64,000 bases of DNA, from contig NZ_JALHQD010000007.1 of the NCBI RefSeq assembly GCF_022842145.1, forward strand, positions 20,441-84,440, written 5' to 3'. The position numbers were made by a program, and so were the translations under genes. Below, piece by piece: positions 44,400-54,010 of this stretch. The stretch comes from Tabrizicola sp. GTDB lineage: Bacteria > Pseudomonadota > Alphaproteobacteria > Rhodobacterales > Rhodobacteraceae. The stretch's first letter is position 1. Each line of letters begins with the position of its first letter. Below the pieces are notes generated by a model that worked only from the letters and a program-made list of their open reading frames with translations, was not told the DNA's origin and did not search any database.

Positions 44400-45836
44400 A
44401 TGGCCACGCAGAAGATGCTCAAATTCGTCACCGTCGGGAAAGAGATGCCCGAGAAACGGGACGCATCCTCGCGCGCGCAGGATTTCCACGAGATTTACCG
44501 GGAGTACGCGGACCGCAAGGCCGCCGAGCAGGCCAGTCGGTGCAGCCAGTGCGGCGTACCCTATTGCCAGTCGCATTGCCCGCTGCACAACAACATCCCG
44601 GACTGGCTGAAGCTGACCGCCGAGGGCCGTTTGCAAGAGGCCTATGAGCTTAGCCAGGCCACCAACACCTTCCCGGAGATTTGCGGCCGCATCTGCCCGC
44701 AGGATCGCCTTTGTGAAGGCAACTGCGTGATCGAGCAGTCGGGGCATGGCACGGTGACCATCGGGTCCGTCGAGAAGTACATCACCGACACGGCTTGGGA
44801 AGAGGGCTGGGTCAAGCCGATCCGCCCCTACGCCGAACGCACGGAATCCGTGGGCATCATCGGCGCCGGGCCGGGGGGTCTTGCGGCGGCCGACATGCTG
44901 CGGCGGCAGGGCGTGCAGGTCACGATCTATGACCGCTACGACCGTTCGGGCGGGCTGATGACCTATGGCATCCCCGGCTTCAAGCTGGAGAAGGACGTGG
45001 TCGAACGCCGCAATGCGCAGTTGGCGGACGGAGGCGTGAGCTTCGTCCTGAACTGCAACGTGGGCCAGGACATCACCTTTGACGCGATCCGGGGCCAGCA
45101 CGATGCAGTGCTGATCGCCACGGGCGTCTACAAGGCCCGGGATATCGAGGCTCCGGGTGTGGGCGCGCGCGGTATCGTGAAGGCGCTGGACTACCTGACG
45201 GTGTCGAACAAGCAGGGCTTTGGCGACGACGTGCCGGAGTATGAGAGCGGTGAGCTGAACGCCAACGGCAAGCGCGTGGTGGTGATCGGCGGTGGCGATA
45301 CCGCGATGGACTGCGTGCGCACCGCGATCCGGCAGGGCGCCCTGTCGGTGAAGTGCCTCTATCGCCGCGACCGGGCGAACATGCCGGGGTCGCAGCGCGA
45401 AGTGCAGAACGCCGAGGAAGAAGGCGTCGAGTTCGTCTGGCTTTCCGCACCGAAGGGATTCACCGGCGGCACGGAAGTCGACGGCGTGATGGTGCAGAAG
45501 ATGCGTTTGGGCGCCCCGGACGCGACAGGCCGCCAGACGCCGGAGATCATCGAAGGGGCGGACTATGTCGAACCCGCCGACCTGGTGATCCAGGCGCTGG
45601 GCTTCGAGCCGGAGGACCTGCCGGTGCTCTGGGGTGTTCCGGAACTGAAAGTGACCCGCTGGGGCACGATCAAGGCCGATTTCCGGACCCATGAGACCAG
45701 CCTGCCGGGCGTCTATGCGGCGGGCGACATCGTGCGCGGCGCGTCATTGGTCGTCTGGGCGATCCGCGACGGGCGCGAGGCGGCCGAAGCGATCCTGGGC
45801 TATCTGGCCCAGACCGGAGCACTGGCGGCAGAGTAG
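44400..45836 (+). CDS. gltD: Glutamate synthase (NADPH) small subunit GltD
   Basis: 478 aa. N-terminal 4Fe-4S cysteines occur in CSQCGVPYCQSHCPLHNN and CGRICPQDRLCEGNC. The FAD site is GIIGAGPGGLAAADMLRRQG and the NADPH site VVVIGGGDTAMDCVRTA. It passes electrons from NADPH to GltB for glutamate formation from 2-oxoglutarate and glutamine. The order gltD before gltB, with three small genes between, is seen. The 162 bases upstream hold a TTATCCGGT/ACCGATAA near-dyad (around 44293-44315) and the likely promoter. Confidence 0.96.
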   Translation: MATQKMLKFVTVGKEMPEKRDASSRAQDFHEIYREYADRKAAEQASRCSQCGVPYCQSHCPLHNNIPDWLKLTAEGRLQEAYELSQATNTFPEICGRICPQDRLCEGNCVIEQSGHGTVTIGSVEKYITDTAWEEGWVKPIRPYAERTESVGIIGAGPGGLAAADMLRRQGVQVTIYDRYDRSGGLMTYGIPGFKLEKDVVERRNAQLADGGVSFVLNCNVGQDITFDAIRGQHDAVLIATGVYKARDIEAPGVGARGIVKALDYLTVSNKQGFGDDVPEYESGELNANGKRVVVIGGGDTAMDCVRTAIRQGALSVKCLYRRDRANMPGSQREVQNAEEEGVEFVWLSAPKGFTGGTEVDGVMVQKMRLGAPDATGRQTPEIIEGADYVEPADLVIQALGFEPEDLPVLWGVPELKVTRWGTIKADFRTHETSLPGVYAAGDIVRGASLVVWAIRDGREAAEAILGYLAQTGALAAE

Positions 45837-45854
45837 GCTACAACCCGTCTACAT

Positions 45855-45879
45855 CGCGTATGCATCCCGTGCATACGCG
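45855..45879. other. Strong hairpin after gltD
   Basis: CGCGTATGCA (45855-45864) and TGCATACGCG (45870-45879) form a perfect 10-bp stem with loop TCCCG. There is no T run, so it is more likely an mRNA-stabilising or processing hairpin, or an operator, than a terminator. It begins 18 bases after the gltD stop. Confidence 0.55.
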
Positions 45880-45941
45880 CGCCGGGTGCAGAGAAAGTTA
45901 AACGTCAGGACACGTGACCTGACTCCAGTGGTGAAACGGCG

Positions 45942-46637
45942 ATGCGGAAGTTTCTGATCCTTGCCTGCCTGACCACCCCGGCCGCCCCCGCGCTGGCCGG
46001 TACCTGGGATGCACCCGAGGGCTGCGAGGGATTTCTGACCGTGCAGTCCAAGCAATGCCGCGTCTCGCACTTCTACCGCTGCGCCGCCGATCTGCCGGGC
46101 GACCAGTGGCGGGTGGATCTGGATCAGGAAGGGCCGTTCTTCTATTCGAAGATCGACGTCGAGGGTCAGTGGCTGGAAAGCTATGACCCGGTGAAGCAGG
46201 TGCTGGACCCCAACCCCGCGGACCCGGCCAGCATGTCCGAGTTGATCGGCGAAGGTGTGGACACCTGGAGTTTCAGCCTGTCGAAAGACGACGGCACCGG
46301 CAGCCGGGCCGAGGGCTATGACCGGCTGACCGGGACATCCGTCCTGATCGACGGGATCACGCTGCAACAGACCGAGGTCGATTTCACCGAATACGACCTG
46401 TCCGGCACCGTCCTGCGCCGGTCGCGCGGCAGCGAATACATCCACTCCGAGTGGCGTCTGTTCTTCGCGGGTCCGGGCGAGACCGACTTGGGTGACGGGC
46501 AGTGGCTGCCGATCGACGGCTCGCCGGTGCAGTTCGTGTTTCCCGGGGAAGAGGGGTTCCTGTCCAGCCAGCCGATGTTCGATTGCGACGCGCTGACGGC
46601 CTCGCTTCCCGTCTGGAGGGTGCGCCATGAACCTTGA
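45942..46637 (+). CDS. Conserved secreted protein of unknown function
   Basis: 231 aa with a signal peptide (FLILACLTTPAAPALAG) and several cysteines in the mature part (EGCEGFLTVQSKQCRVSHFY, RCAADLPG, FDCDALTA), suggesting disulphides in the periplasm. The mature domain is acidic and looks beta-rich. I do not recognise a named family. It lies between gltD and gltB and overlaps the GFA gene by 11 bases, so it is probably co-transcribed with the glutamate synthase genes without a known functional link. Confidence 0.75.
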   Translation: MRKFLILACLTTPAAPALAGTWDAPEGCEGFLTVQSKQCRVSHFYRCAADLPGDQWRVDLDQEGPFFYSKIDVEGQWLESYDPVKQVLDPNPADPASMSELIGEGVDTWSFSLSKDDGTGSRAEGYDRLTGTSVLIDGITLQQTEVDFTEYDLSGTVLRRSRGSEYIHSEWRLFFAGPGETDLGDGQWLPIDGSPVQFVFPGEEGFLSSQPMFDCDALTASLPVWRVRHEP

Positions 46638-47070
46638 GCGGGAAGGTGGCTGTCTCTGCGGGGCGGTGAGGTTTCAGGCCGTGCTGACGGGCACGAACTT
46701 TGGTGTTTGCCACTGTCCGATGTGTCGCAAGTGGACGGGGTCGGCGCTGCTGGGGATCACCGTTCCGGACGCGAATGTCGCGTGGACGGGGCTTGAGCAT
46801 GTGGCAAAACGCCAGTCCTCACCCTGGGGCGAGCGGGCCTGGTGCGCCGACTGCGGCTCGGCCCTGTGGTTTCGGGTGACGGTGGACGGACCCTATGCGG
46901 GGAACGTGGAGCTGCCGATCGGCACGTTCGACGATGCGAACGGACTGACCATGACGAACGAGATCTACATCGACCACAAGCCCGACAGCTATGCCTTCGC
47001 GGGCGAGGGTCGGAACGTTTTGACGCGAGCGCAGTGCGTGGAGAAATTCCCGCTTCTGGCCAGTGAATAG
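46627..47070 (+). CDS. GFA family (glutathione-dependent formaldehyde-activating-like) protein
   Basis: 147 aa. Zinc-binding cysteines sit in GGCLCGAVRF, CHCPMCRKWTG and WCADCGSALWF, the full GFA/CENP-V domain pattern. The founding member promotes the formaldehyde-glutathione adduct, although most family members have unknown substrates. It starts inside the end of the preceding secreted-protein gene. Confidence 0.9.
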   Translation: MNLEREGGCLCGAVRFQAVLTGTNFGVCHCPMCRKWTGSALLGITVPDANVAWTGLEHVAKRQSSPWGERAWCADCGSALWFRVTVDGPYAGNVELPIGTFDDANGLTMTNEIYIDHKPDSYAFAGEGRNVLTRAQCVEKFPLLASE

Positions 47071-47077
47071 GTCGATC

Positions 47078-47713
47078 ATGCGCAAAGCGAACGTCTTACT
47101 GACCGGGTCCAGACTGACTTTGCTGCGGGCAAACGTGGTGACTGCCGCTTTTGTCGTTGGGATGGCCTGTGCGTGTCCGGCTGTCGCGAAAGACGTCGTT
47201 GGGTTGGCTGTGGAAGTGACTTATCTTGCGGCTCCGACGGACTGGTGCCCTGCTGACGCCGGCGTGCCGATGACCGTCAAGATGGATGGCCCCGATATCA
47301 TCCGGGGGCCGAGTGAGGTTCCCAGAAAAGTCTTGGAGAGGCGCGGTGGTAGCCTGAGAATCATTCATACCGCCGAGAACACCGCTTCGTTCAATCGCTC
47401 CGATGCCTTTGCAGGACCGAACGCCGAGGTAATTGGCCGGTTCTCGGCCGAATTCCAGGCCTGTTTCAGCGCGATTGAGGCAAGCCTTGCGACAGGGGCC
47501 TGGAGCTTGACCGGACCAGATGGCCGGGAAATTGCAACGGGTGTTCTAGAGAATGAAGCGCTTGGCTTCTCGCTTTCTCTCCCTTTCTTTCAACCCGTTA
47601 GCGGACCCGTGACAGCCTACTACGCGCAGTTTGGTGAGCAGCTGCTTTTCACGTCGAGCAAACCGGACCCCAAGACCTCCCAGACATTCCTGGCCGAGCC
47701 AGACAAGGAGTAA
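47078..47713 (+). CDS. Hypothetical secreted protein between GFA and gltB
   Basis: 211 aa from ATG 47078 (GTG 47063 is an in-frame alternative). An N-terminal hydrophobic segment ending in ACACPAVAKD looks like a signal peptide. The rest shows no motif I recognise. By eye its codon use is more AT-rich than its neighbours (for example the serine, isoleucine and asparagine codons in the middle), which could mean recent acquisition or low expression. It ends 4 bases before gltB, so it is probably in the same transcript. Confidence 0.6.
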   Translation: MRKANVLLTGSRLTLLRANVVTAAFVVGMACACPAVAKDVVGLAVEVTYLAAPTDWCPADAGVPMTVKMDGPDIIRGPSEVPRKVLERRGGSLRIIHTAENTASFNRSDAFAGPNAEVIGRFSAEFQACFSAIEASLATGAWSLTGPDGREIATGVLENEALGFSLSLPFFQPVSGPVTAYYAQFGEQLLFTSSKPDPKTSQTFLAEPDKE

Positions 47714-47717
47714 CGCC

Positions 47718-50700
47718 ATGACGAACTATGATGCCGCCTGGGTGAAGGCCGAAGAGGAAAAGCGCGCCTGGTTGGATGCGAATGGTCTCTACAAGACCGA
47801 GGACGAGCATTCGTCCTGCGGTGTGGGGCTGGTCGTTTCCATCAGTGGGAAGCCCAGCCGCAAGGTCGTGGAGAACGGGATCAACGCTCTGAAGGCGGTC
47901 TGGCACCGGGGCGCGGTGGATGCGGATGGCAAGACCGGCGACGGGGCGGGCATCCATGTGCAGATCCCGGTCAAGTTCTTCTACGACCAGGTGCGGCGCA
48001 CGGGGCATGAGCCGGATGTGGGCAAGCTGATCGCCGTGGGGCAGGTGTTCCTGCCCCGGACGGACTTTGGCGCTCAGGAGCGTTGCCGGACCATCGTAGA
48101 GACCGAGGTCCTGCGGATGGGGCATTACATCTATGGTTGGCGGCATGTGCCGGTGGATGTCTCGGTGCTGGGCGACAAGGCCAACGCGACGCGGCCCGAA
48201 ATCGAGCAGATCCTGATCCGTTGCGAGAAGGACATCGACCAGGACCACTTCGAGCGCGAGCTTTACGTCATCCGGCGGCGGATCGAGAAGGCGGCGACGG
48301 CTGCGGGCATCCAGGGGATGTACCTGTGTTCGCTGTCTTGCCGGTCGATCATCTACAAGGGGATGATGCTGGCCGAGCAGGTCGCGACCTTCTACCCGGA
48401 TTTGATGGACGAGCGGTTCGAAAGCGCCTTCGCGATCTACCACCAGCGGTACAGCACGAACACCTTCCCGCAGTGGTGGCTGGCGCAGCCGTTCCGGATG
48501 CTGGCCCACAACGGCGAGATCAACACGCTGAAGGGCAACGTCAACTGGATGAAGTCCCACGAAATCCGGATGGCGTCGAACAACTTTGGCGAGGCGGCAG
48601 AGGACATCAAGCCGATCATTCCGGGGGGGACTTCGGACAGTGGCGCGCTGGATGCGGTGTTCGAGGTGCTGGTGCGGTCGGGGCGGTCGGCGCCGATGGC
48701 CAAGACGATGCTGGTGCCCGAGGCTTGGTCGAAGCAGACGGTGAACATGCCCAAGGCCTGGGCCGACATGTATTCCTATTGCAACTCGGTCATCGAACCC
48801 TGGGATGGTCCGGCGGCTTTGGCGATGACCGATGGCCGCTGGGTCTGCGGCGGGCTTGACCGCAACGGTCTGCGGCCGATGCGCTACGTGGTGACGGGCG
48901 ACGGGATGCTGATCGCGGGGTCGGAGGCTGGCATGGTTCCGGTCGATGAATCCACTATCCGCGAGAAGGGCGCCTTGGGGCCGGGGCAGATGATTGCCGT
49001 CGATATGGTGGAGGGCAAGCTTTACCACGACGTCGAGATGAAGGACAAACTTGCCGCGGCCCAGCCGTATGGCGAGTGGGTTGGCAAGATCGTCGACCTG
49101 AACGCGCTGCTGAAGGATATCCCCGAGACGCAAAGCTTTACCGGCGGCGACCTGCGCAAGCGGCAGATCGCAGCGGGGTTCACCATCGAGGAGCTGGAGC
49201 AGGTTCTGGCCCCGATGGCCGAGGACGGGAAAGAGATGGTCGCCTCGATGGGCGACGATACTCCTCCGGCGGTGCTGTCGTCGGTCTACCGGCCGCTGTC
49301 GCACTATTTCCGGCAGAACTTCAGCCAGGTGACGAACCCGCCCATCGACTCGCTTCGCGAAGGCCGGGTGATGTCGCTGAAAACGCGGTTCGGCAACCTG
49401 CGGAACGTGCTGGACGAGAACAACTCCCAGACCGAAATCCTTGTGCTGGAAAGCCCCTTCGTCGCGAACCGCGAGTTCGAGGTGATGGTGGAGCGGTTCG
49501 GGGATCAGGTGGCGTTCATCGACTGCACCTTCCCGGTGGGCGAGGGGCTGGATGACTTGCGTGTCGGGCTGGAGCGCATCCGCGCCGAGGCCGAGGACGC
49601 CGTGCGGTCCGGTGCCGGGCAACTGGTGCTGACGGACGAACATCAGGGGCCGGTGAAGGTCGGGATGCCGATGATTTTGGCGACCTCGGCGGTGCATTCC
49701 TGGCTGACGCGCAAGGGGCTGCGGACGTTCTGTTCGATCAACGTGCGGTCGGCGGAGTGCATCGACCCGCATTACTTTGCCGTGCTGATCGGCTCGGGCG
49801 CGACAACGGTGAACCCCTATCTGGCGCAGGATTCGATTGCGGACCGGATCGACCGCGGGCTGCTGGACGGCTCGTTGACCGATGCGATGCGGCGGTATCG
49901 GGATGCCATCGACGCGGGTCTTCTGAAGATCATGTCGAAGATGGGGATTTCGGTGATCTCCAGCTATCGCGGCGGGTTGAACTTCGAGGCGGTGGGTCTG
50001 AGCCGCGCCATGGTGGCCGAATACTTCCCCGGCATGCAGTCGCGCATCTCGGGCATCGGCCTGACCGGCGTCGAGCAGAAGCTGGAAGAGGTCCACAAGC
50101 GCGGCTGGCTGGGTGGGGCGGATGTGCTGCCCATCGGCGGCTTCTACAAGGCGCGGCGGTCGGGCGAGAAGCACGCCTGGGAAGCGCAGACGATGCACAT
50201 GCTGCAGTCGGCCTGTGACCGGGCGAGTTATGACATGTGGAAGCAGTATTCGGCCGCGATGCGGTCGAACCCGCCGATCCATCTGCGGGACTTGCTGGAC
50301 ATCAAAACGCTGGGCAAGCCGGTGCCGATTGAAGAGGTGGAAAGCATCACCTCGATCCGCAAGCGGTTTGTGACGCCGGGGATGTCCTTGGGCGCTCTCA
50401 GCCCCGAGGCGCACAAGACGCTGAACGTGGCGATGAACCGGATCGGGGCGAAGTCGGACAGTGGCGAGGGCGGCGAGGACCCGGCGCATTTCGTGCCGGA
50501 GCCGAACGGGGACAACCCGTCCGCCAAGATCAAGCAGGTCGCGTCCGGGCGCTTTGGCGTGACGGCGGAGTATCTGAACGCCTGCGAGGAGTTGGAGATC
50601 AAGGTCGCCCAGGGCGCCAAGCCCGGTGAGGGCGGCCAGCTGCCGGGGATGAAGGTCACGGCGCTGATCGCTCGGCTGCGGCATTCGACGCCGGGGGTGA

Positions 50701-52256
50701 CGCTGATCAGCCCGCCGCCGCACCACGATATCTATTCGATCGAGGATTTGGCGCAGCTGATCTACGACCTCAAGCAGATCAACCCGCGCGCCAAGGTGAC
50801 GGTGAAGCTGGTGTCGTCGTCGGGTGTCGGGACCATCGCGGCGGGTGTGGCGAAGGCCAAGGCCGACGTGATCCTGATCAGTGGCCACAACGGGGGCACG
50901 GGGGCGTCGCCTGCGACCAGCATCAAGTACGCGGGCCTACCGTGGGAGATGGGTCTGACCGAGGCGCATCAGGTTCTGGCGATGAACAACCTGCGGGAGC
51001 GGGTGACATTGCGCACCGATGGGGGGCTGCGGACCGGGCGCGACATCGTCATGGCGGCGATGATGGGGGCCGAGGAATACGGCATCGGCACCGCCGCGCT
51101 GATCGCGATGGGCTGCATTATGGTGCGCCAGTGCCAGTCGAACACCTGCCCGGTGGGGGTCTGCACGCAGAACGAGGCGCTGCGGGCCAAGTTCACCGGC
51201 AGCGCGGACAAGGTGGTGAACCTGATCACCTTCTACGCGCAGGAAGTGCGGGAGATTTTGGCGTCGATTGGTGCGCGGTCGATGGATGAGATCATCGGGC
51301 GGGCGGACCTCCTGACGCAAGTCAGCCGTGGGGCCGCGAACCTGGATGACCTTGACCTGAACCCGATGCTGATCAGCGTCGATGGCGCGCGGGCGATCAC
51401 CTATGACCGCACGAAGCCGCGCAATGCGGTGCCGGACACACTGGACGCCGAGATCATCAAGGACGGCCACCGGTTCTTCGAGGACGGCGAGAAGATGCAG
51501 CTGTCTTACGCGGTGCGGAACACGCTGCGGACCATCGGGACGCGGGCGTCGAGCCATATCGTCAAGAAGTTCGGGATGCGGAACGCGTTGCAGCCCGACC
51601 ATCTGACGGTGAAGCTGACCGGCTCTTGCGGGCAGTCGCTCGGGGCGTTCTCGGTGAGGGGTCTCAAGCTGGAAGTGCAGGGCGATGCCAACGACTATGT
51701 CGGCAAGGGCCTGTCGGGCGGCACGATCACGGTGCGGCCGTTGATGTCCTCGCCGCTGAAGGCCGAGGAGAACACGATCATCGGGAACACCGTTCTGTAT
51801 GGTGCGACCGACGGATTCCTGTTCGCCAGCGGTCGGGCGGGGGAACGCTTCGCGGTGCGGAACTCGGGCGCTTCGGTGGTCGTGGAAGGCTGCGGGTCGA
51901 ATGGGTGTGAGTACATGACCGGCGGCGTTGCGGTGATCCTTGGACGGATCGGCGCGAACTTCGGGGCGGGGATGACGGGCGGGATGGCCTATGTCTACGA
52001 TCCCGAGGGTGTGGCCGAGGACTTCATGAACCTGGAGTCGATCCTGACTTGTGCGGTGGAGCATCCGCATTGGGAGATGCAGCTGAAGGGCCTGATCGGC
52101 CGGCATCTGGAGGAAACGGGTAGCCGGGTCGCCGAGCGTATCCTGAGCAATTGGGACCGCGAGCGGCTGAACTTCCTGCAGGTCTGCCCGAAGGAGATGC
52201 TGGACCGGCTGCCCTATCCGCTGTCGGACGAGGTGGCGAAGGTTCCGGCGGAGTAA
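47718..52256 (+). CDS. gltB: Glutamate synthase (NADPH) large subunit GltB
   Basis: 1512 aa from ATG 47718 behind an AAGGAG ribosome site. A short propeptide precedes the catalytic Cys34 of the class II glutaminase domain (SSCGVGLVVS). FMN/synthase-domain segments include KSDSGEGGEDPAHF and SGHNGGTGASPATSIKYAGL. The 3Fe-4S motif is CIMVRQCQSNTC, and the C-terminal GXGXG beta-helix domain includes GLSGGTITVRP. With GltD it completes ammonium assimilation after the nitrate operon. A strong hairpin follows. Confidence 0.97.
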   Translation: MTNYDAAWVKAEEEKRAWLDANGLYKTEDEHSSCGVGLVVSISGKPSRKVVENGINALKAVWHRGAVDADGKTGDGAGIHVQIPVKFFYDQVRRTGHEPDVGKLIAVGQVFLPRTDFGAQERCRTIVETEVLRMGHYIYGWRHVPVDVSVLGDKANATRPEIEQILIRCEKDIDQDHFERELYVIRRRIEKAATAAGIQGMYLCSLSCRSIIYKGMMLAEQVATFYPDLMDERFESAFAIYHQRYSTNTFPQWWLAQPFRMLAHNGEINTLKGNVNWMKSHEIRMASNNFGEAAEDIKPIIPGGTSDSGALDAVFEVLVRSGRSAPMAKTMLVPEAWSKQTVNMPKAWADMYSYCNSVIEPWDGPAALAMTDGRWVCGGLDRNGLRPMRYVVTGDGMLIAGSEAGMVPVDESTIREKGALGPGQMIAVDMVEGKLYHDVEMKDKLAAAQPYGEWVGKIVDLNALLKDIPETQSFTGGDLRKRQIAAGFTIEELEQVLAPMAEDGKEMVASMGDDTPPAVLSSVYRPLSHYFRQNFSQVTNPPIDSLREGRVMSLKTRFGNLRNVLDENNSQTEILVLESPFVANREFEVMVERFGDQVAFIDCTFPVGEGLDDLRVGLERIRAEAEDAVRSGAGQLVLTDEHQGPVKVGMPMILATSAVHSWLTRKGLRTFCSINVRSAECIDPHYFAVLIGSGATTVNPYLAQDSIADRIDRGLLDGSLTDAMRRYRDAIDAGLLKIMSKMGISVISSYRGGLNFEAVGLSRAMVAEYFPGMQSRISGIGLTGVEQKLEEVHKRGWLGGADVLPIGGFYKARRSGEKHAWEAQTMHMLQSACDRASYDMWKQYSAAMRSNPPIHLRDLLDIKTLGKPVPIEEVESITSIRKRFVTPGMSLGALSPEAHKTLNVAMNRIGAKSDSGEGGEDPAHFVPEPNGDNPSAKIKQVASGRFGVTAEYLNACEELEIKVAQGAKPGEGGQLPGMKVTALIARLRHSTPGVTLISPPPHHDIYSIEDLAQLIYDLKQINPRAKVTVKLVSSSGVGTIAAGVAKAKADVILISGHNGGTGASPATSIKYAGLPWEMGLTEAHQVLAMNNLRERVTLRTDGGLRTGRDIVMAAMMGAEEYGIGTAALIAMGCIMVRQCQSNTCPVGVCTQNEALRAKFTGSADKVVNLITFYAQEVREILASIGARSMDEIIGRADLLTQVSRGAANLDDLDLNPMLISVDGARAITYDRTKPRNAVPDTLDAEIIKDGHRFFEDGEKMQLSYAVRNTLRTIGTRASSHIVKKFGMRNALQPDHLTVKLTGSCGQSLGAFSVRGLKLEVQGDANDYVGKGLSGGTITVRPLMSSPLKAEENTIIGNTVLYGATDGFLFASGRAGERFAVRNSGASVVVEGCGSNGCEYMTGGVAVILGRIGANFGAGMTGGMAYVYDPEGVAEDFMNLESILTCAVEHPHWEMQLKGLIGRHLEETGSRVAERILSNWDRERLNFLQVCPKEMLDRLPYPLSDEVAKVPAE

Positions 52257-52266
52257 CCCGAAGACA

Positions 52267-52293
52267 GGACGGCCCGACCGGTTCGGGCCGTCC
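52267..52293. terminator. Hairpin between convergent gltB and the 52.3-kb gene
   Basis: GGACGGCCCGA (52267-52277) and TCGGGCCGTCC (52283-52293) form a perfect 11-bp stem with loop CCGGT. There is no T run on either side. Its place between converging stops suggests a bidirectional, perhaps factor-assisted, end point. Confidence 0.55.
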
Positions 52294-52302
52294 ACCAGAG
52301 CC

Positions 52303-52809
52303 TTAAACCTCGGCCAGCCCCACGACGTAGTTTTCCCCGTAGGCCTTCGCGCATTTCGGGCAGGTCGTGTAAAAGAACCAGATCCGACCGTCCTCCTTGC
52401 CGTGACTGGCGCTGAGAGCTTTCAGAGTTTCGTGCCAATCCTTTGCCTCGCGGTAAGGACCCTCGAACACCTTGGTGACGTAGTCGCCCGACATCCGGAG
52501 CATCTGTTCGTCCGGGACGACCCTGGTGACCGCGAAAAGGTGTTCCCCCTTGAACGCGGACAGATCCCGCGACAGCACGATGGACTGGTCGGGGTCCATC
52601 GCGGCGGCGGCGTCGATATGGCGTTGGACGCGGGAGAAGACCTTGCCCATGTTCAGCGGGATATGCATGGCGGACACGGTTTCGGCCCGCAGGAAAAGCT
52701 TGTCGCGGAAATGCAGCTCTGCCCCTTCCCATCCCGCGGGGTTGAAGCGCGGGCAGCAGCCGGTGGTGTTGTCAGAACGGTCCGAGACCGGGAGCGCGTT
52801 GGTTTGCAT
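52303..52809 (-). CDS. Conserved small protein with CCP and TTCPKCAK motifs
   Basis: 168 aa, cytoplasmic. It has TGCCPRFNPAGWEGAE near the N-terminus and FFYTTCPKCAKAYGENYVVG at the C-terminus. I recognise this as an unnamed but widespread bacterial family with the same conserved ends. The paired cysteines could bind metal or be redox-active, and the GyrI/SRPBCC-like middle could bind a small molecule; both are inference. It is convergent with gltB and on the same strand as the aldo/keto reductase. Confidence 0.7.
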   Translation of the reverse strand: MQTNALPVSDRSDNTTGCCPRFNPAGWEGAELHFRDKLFLRAETVSAMHIPLNMGKVFSRVQRHIDAAAAMDPDQSIVLSRDLSAFKGEHLFAVTRVVPDEQMLRMSGDYVTKVFEGPYREAKDWHETLKALSASHGKEDGRIWFFYTTCPKCAKAYGENYVVGLAEV

Positions 52810-52899
52810 CGTCCTTCTCCTCCGGCGAAGGGCCGGAGAAGCAGGATAGCTGACAGCGGCGCGGTCGCCTTGACTGCGGTCAAGGCAACCGGGCAGGGG

Positions 52900-53925
52900 C
52901 TAGTCTTCGGACGACCGGGCCCAGAGGTTGATGTCCTTTTCTTCCGAGATGGCGTCGATCTGGGCCAGTTCTTCGGCAGTAAAGTCCAGCTTCTGCAGCG
53001 CGCCGACGCAGTCCACGACCTGCTCGGGCTTCGAGGCCCCGATCAGCGCCGAGGTGATGCCGCCGTTCCGCAGCACCCAGGCGAGCGCCATCTGGGCAAG
53101 GGTCTGTCCCCGCGCCGCGGCCATGTCGTTCAGCTTCTTCACCGAACCGATCGCCTTTTCGACGACGGACGGATGCAGCGACTTGTCCTGCGTGGCGCGG
53201 CTGCCAGCGGGAATGCCGTTGAGGTACTTGTTGGTCAGGATACCTTGCGCCAGAGGCACAAAGGCGATGGAGCCGACGCCCAGTTCCTTCAGCGTGTCCT
53301 TCAGCCCGTCGGTTTCGACCCAGCGGTTCAGGATGTTGTAGCTGGGCTGGTGGATCACCAGCGGCGTCCCGAGGCCTTTCAGGATCGCCACGGCCTCCCG
53401 CGTGCGCTGGGAGTTGTAGCTGGAAATGCCGATGTACTGCGCGCGACCTGACCGGACGATGTGGTCGAGTGCGCCCATCGTCTCTTCCAGGGGCGTGTCG
53501 GGGTCGAAACGGTGGGAATAGAAGATGTCGACGTAATCGAGGCCCATCCGCTTCAAAGACTGGTCGCAGGAGGCGATGACATACTTGCGGCTGCCCCATT
53601 CGCCGTAAGGGCCGTTCCACATTTCGTAACCGGCCTTGGAAGAGATGATCAGCTCGTCGCGAAGGGAACGGAAGTCGGTCCGGAGGAGTTCACCGAACGC
53701 CTCCTCGGCACTTCCGGGCGGGGGGCCGTAGTTGTTGGCCAGGTCGAAGTGGGTGATGCCGAGGTCAAACGCGGTCCGACAGATCGCCTGCTTGGTCGCG
53801 TGCGGCGTATCGTGGCCGAAGTTGTGCCAAAGGCCGAGGCTGATGGCCGGAAGTTTCAGGCCAGAGTTTCCGCAACGGTTGTAGATCATCCGCTCGTAGC
53901 GGTTGGCGGCGGGGATATAGGTCAT
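52900..53925 (-). CDS. Aldo/keto reductase, YghZ/MgrA type
   Basis: 341 aa TIM-barrel. Catalytic tetrad: the Asp and Tyr in HFDLANNYGPPPGSAEEAFG, the Lys in IISSKAGYEMW and the His in IFYSHRFDPDTPLEE. The sequence is closest to E. coli YghZ, which reduces L-glyceraldehyde 3-phosphate and methylglyoxal with NADPH, and to potassium-channel beta-subunit-like reductases. It is divergent from the YihY gene and close to a sugar locus, so a role in sugar-aldehyde detoxification is plausible. Confidence 0.9.
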   Translation of the reverse strand: MTYIPAANRYERMIYNRCGNSGLKLPAISLGLWHNFGHDTPHATKQAICRTAFDLGITHFDLANNYGPPPGSAEEAFGELLRTDFRSLRDELIISSKAGYEMWNGPYGEWGSRKYVIASCDQSLKRMGLDYVDIFYSHRFDPDTPLEETMGALDHIVRSGRAQYIGISSYNSQRTREAVAILKGLGTPLVIHQPSYNILNRWVETDGLKDTLKELGVGSIAFVPLAQGILTNKYLNGIPAGSRATQDKSLHPSVVEKAIGSVKKLNDMAAARGQTLAQMALAWVLRNGGITSALIGASKPEQVVDCVGALQKLDFTAEELAQIDAISEEKDINLWARSSED

Positions 53926-54010
53926 GGGGTCCTCCTGTTGGAACTATCATGCGACGGAGGCTGGTCGGCTTCAAGTTGCGCTGGCCGGGAATCCGGGGGA
54001 TGCTTGGCGA

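Noticed and set aside
47649..50888. 1079-codon open frame on the minus strand opposite gltB
   Set aside because: gltB is a certain gene with full family motifs; the antisense frame is His/Arg/Gln-rich low-complexity sequence typical of the shadow of GC-rich codons.
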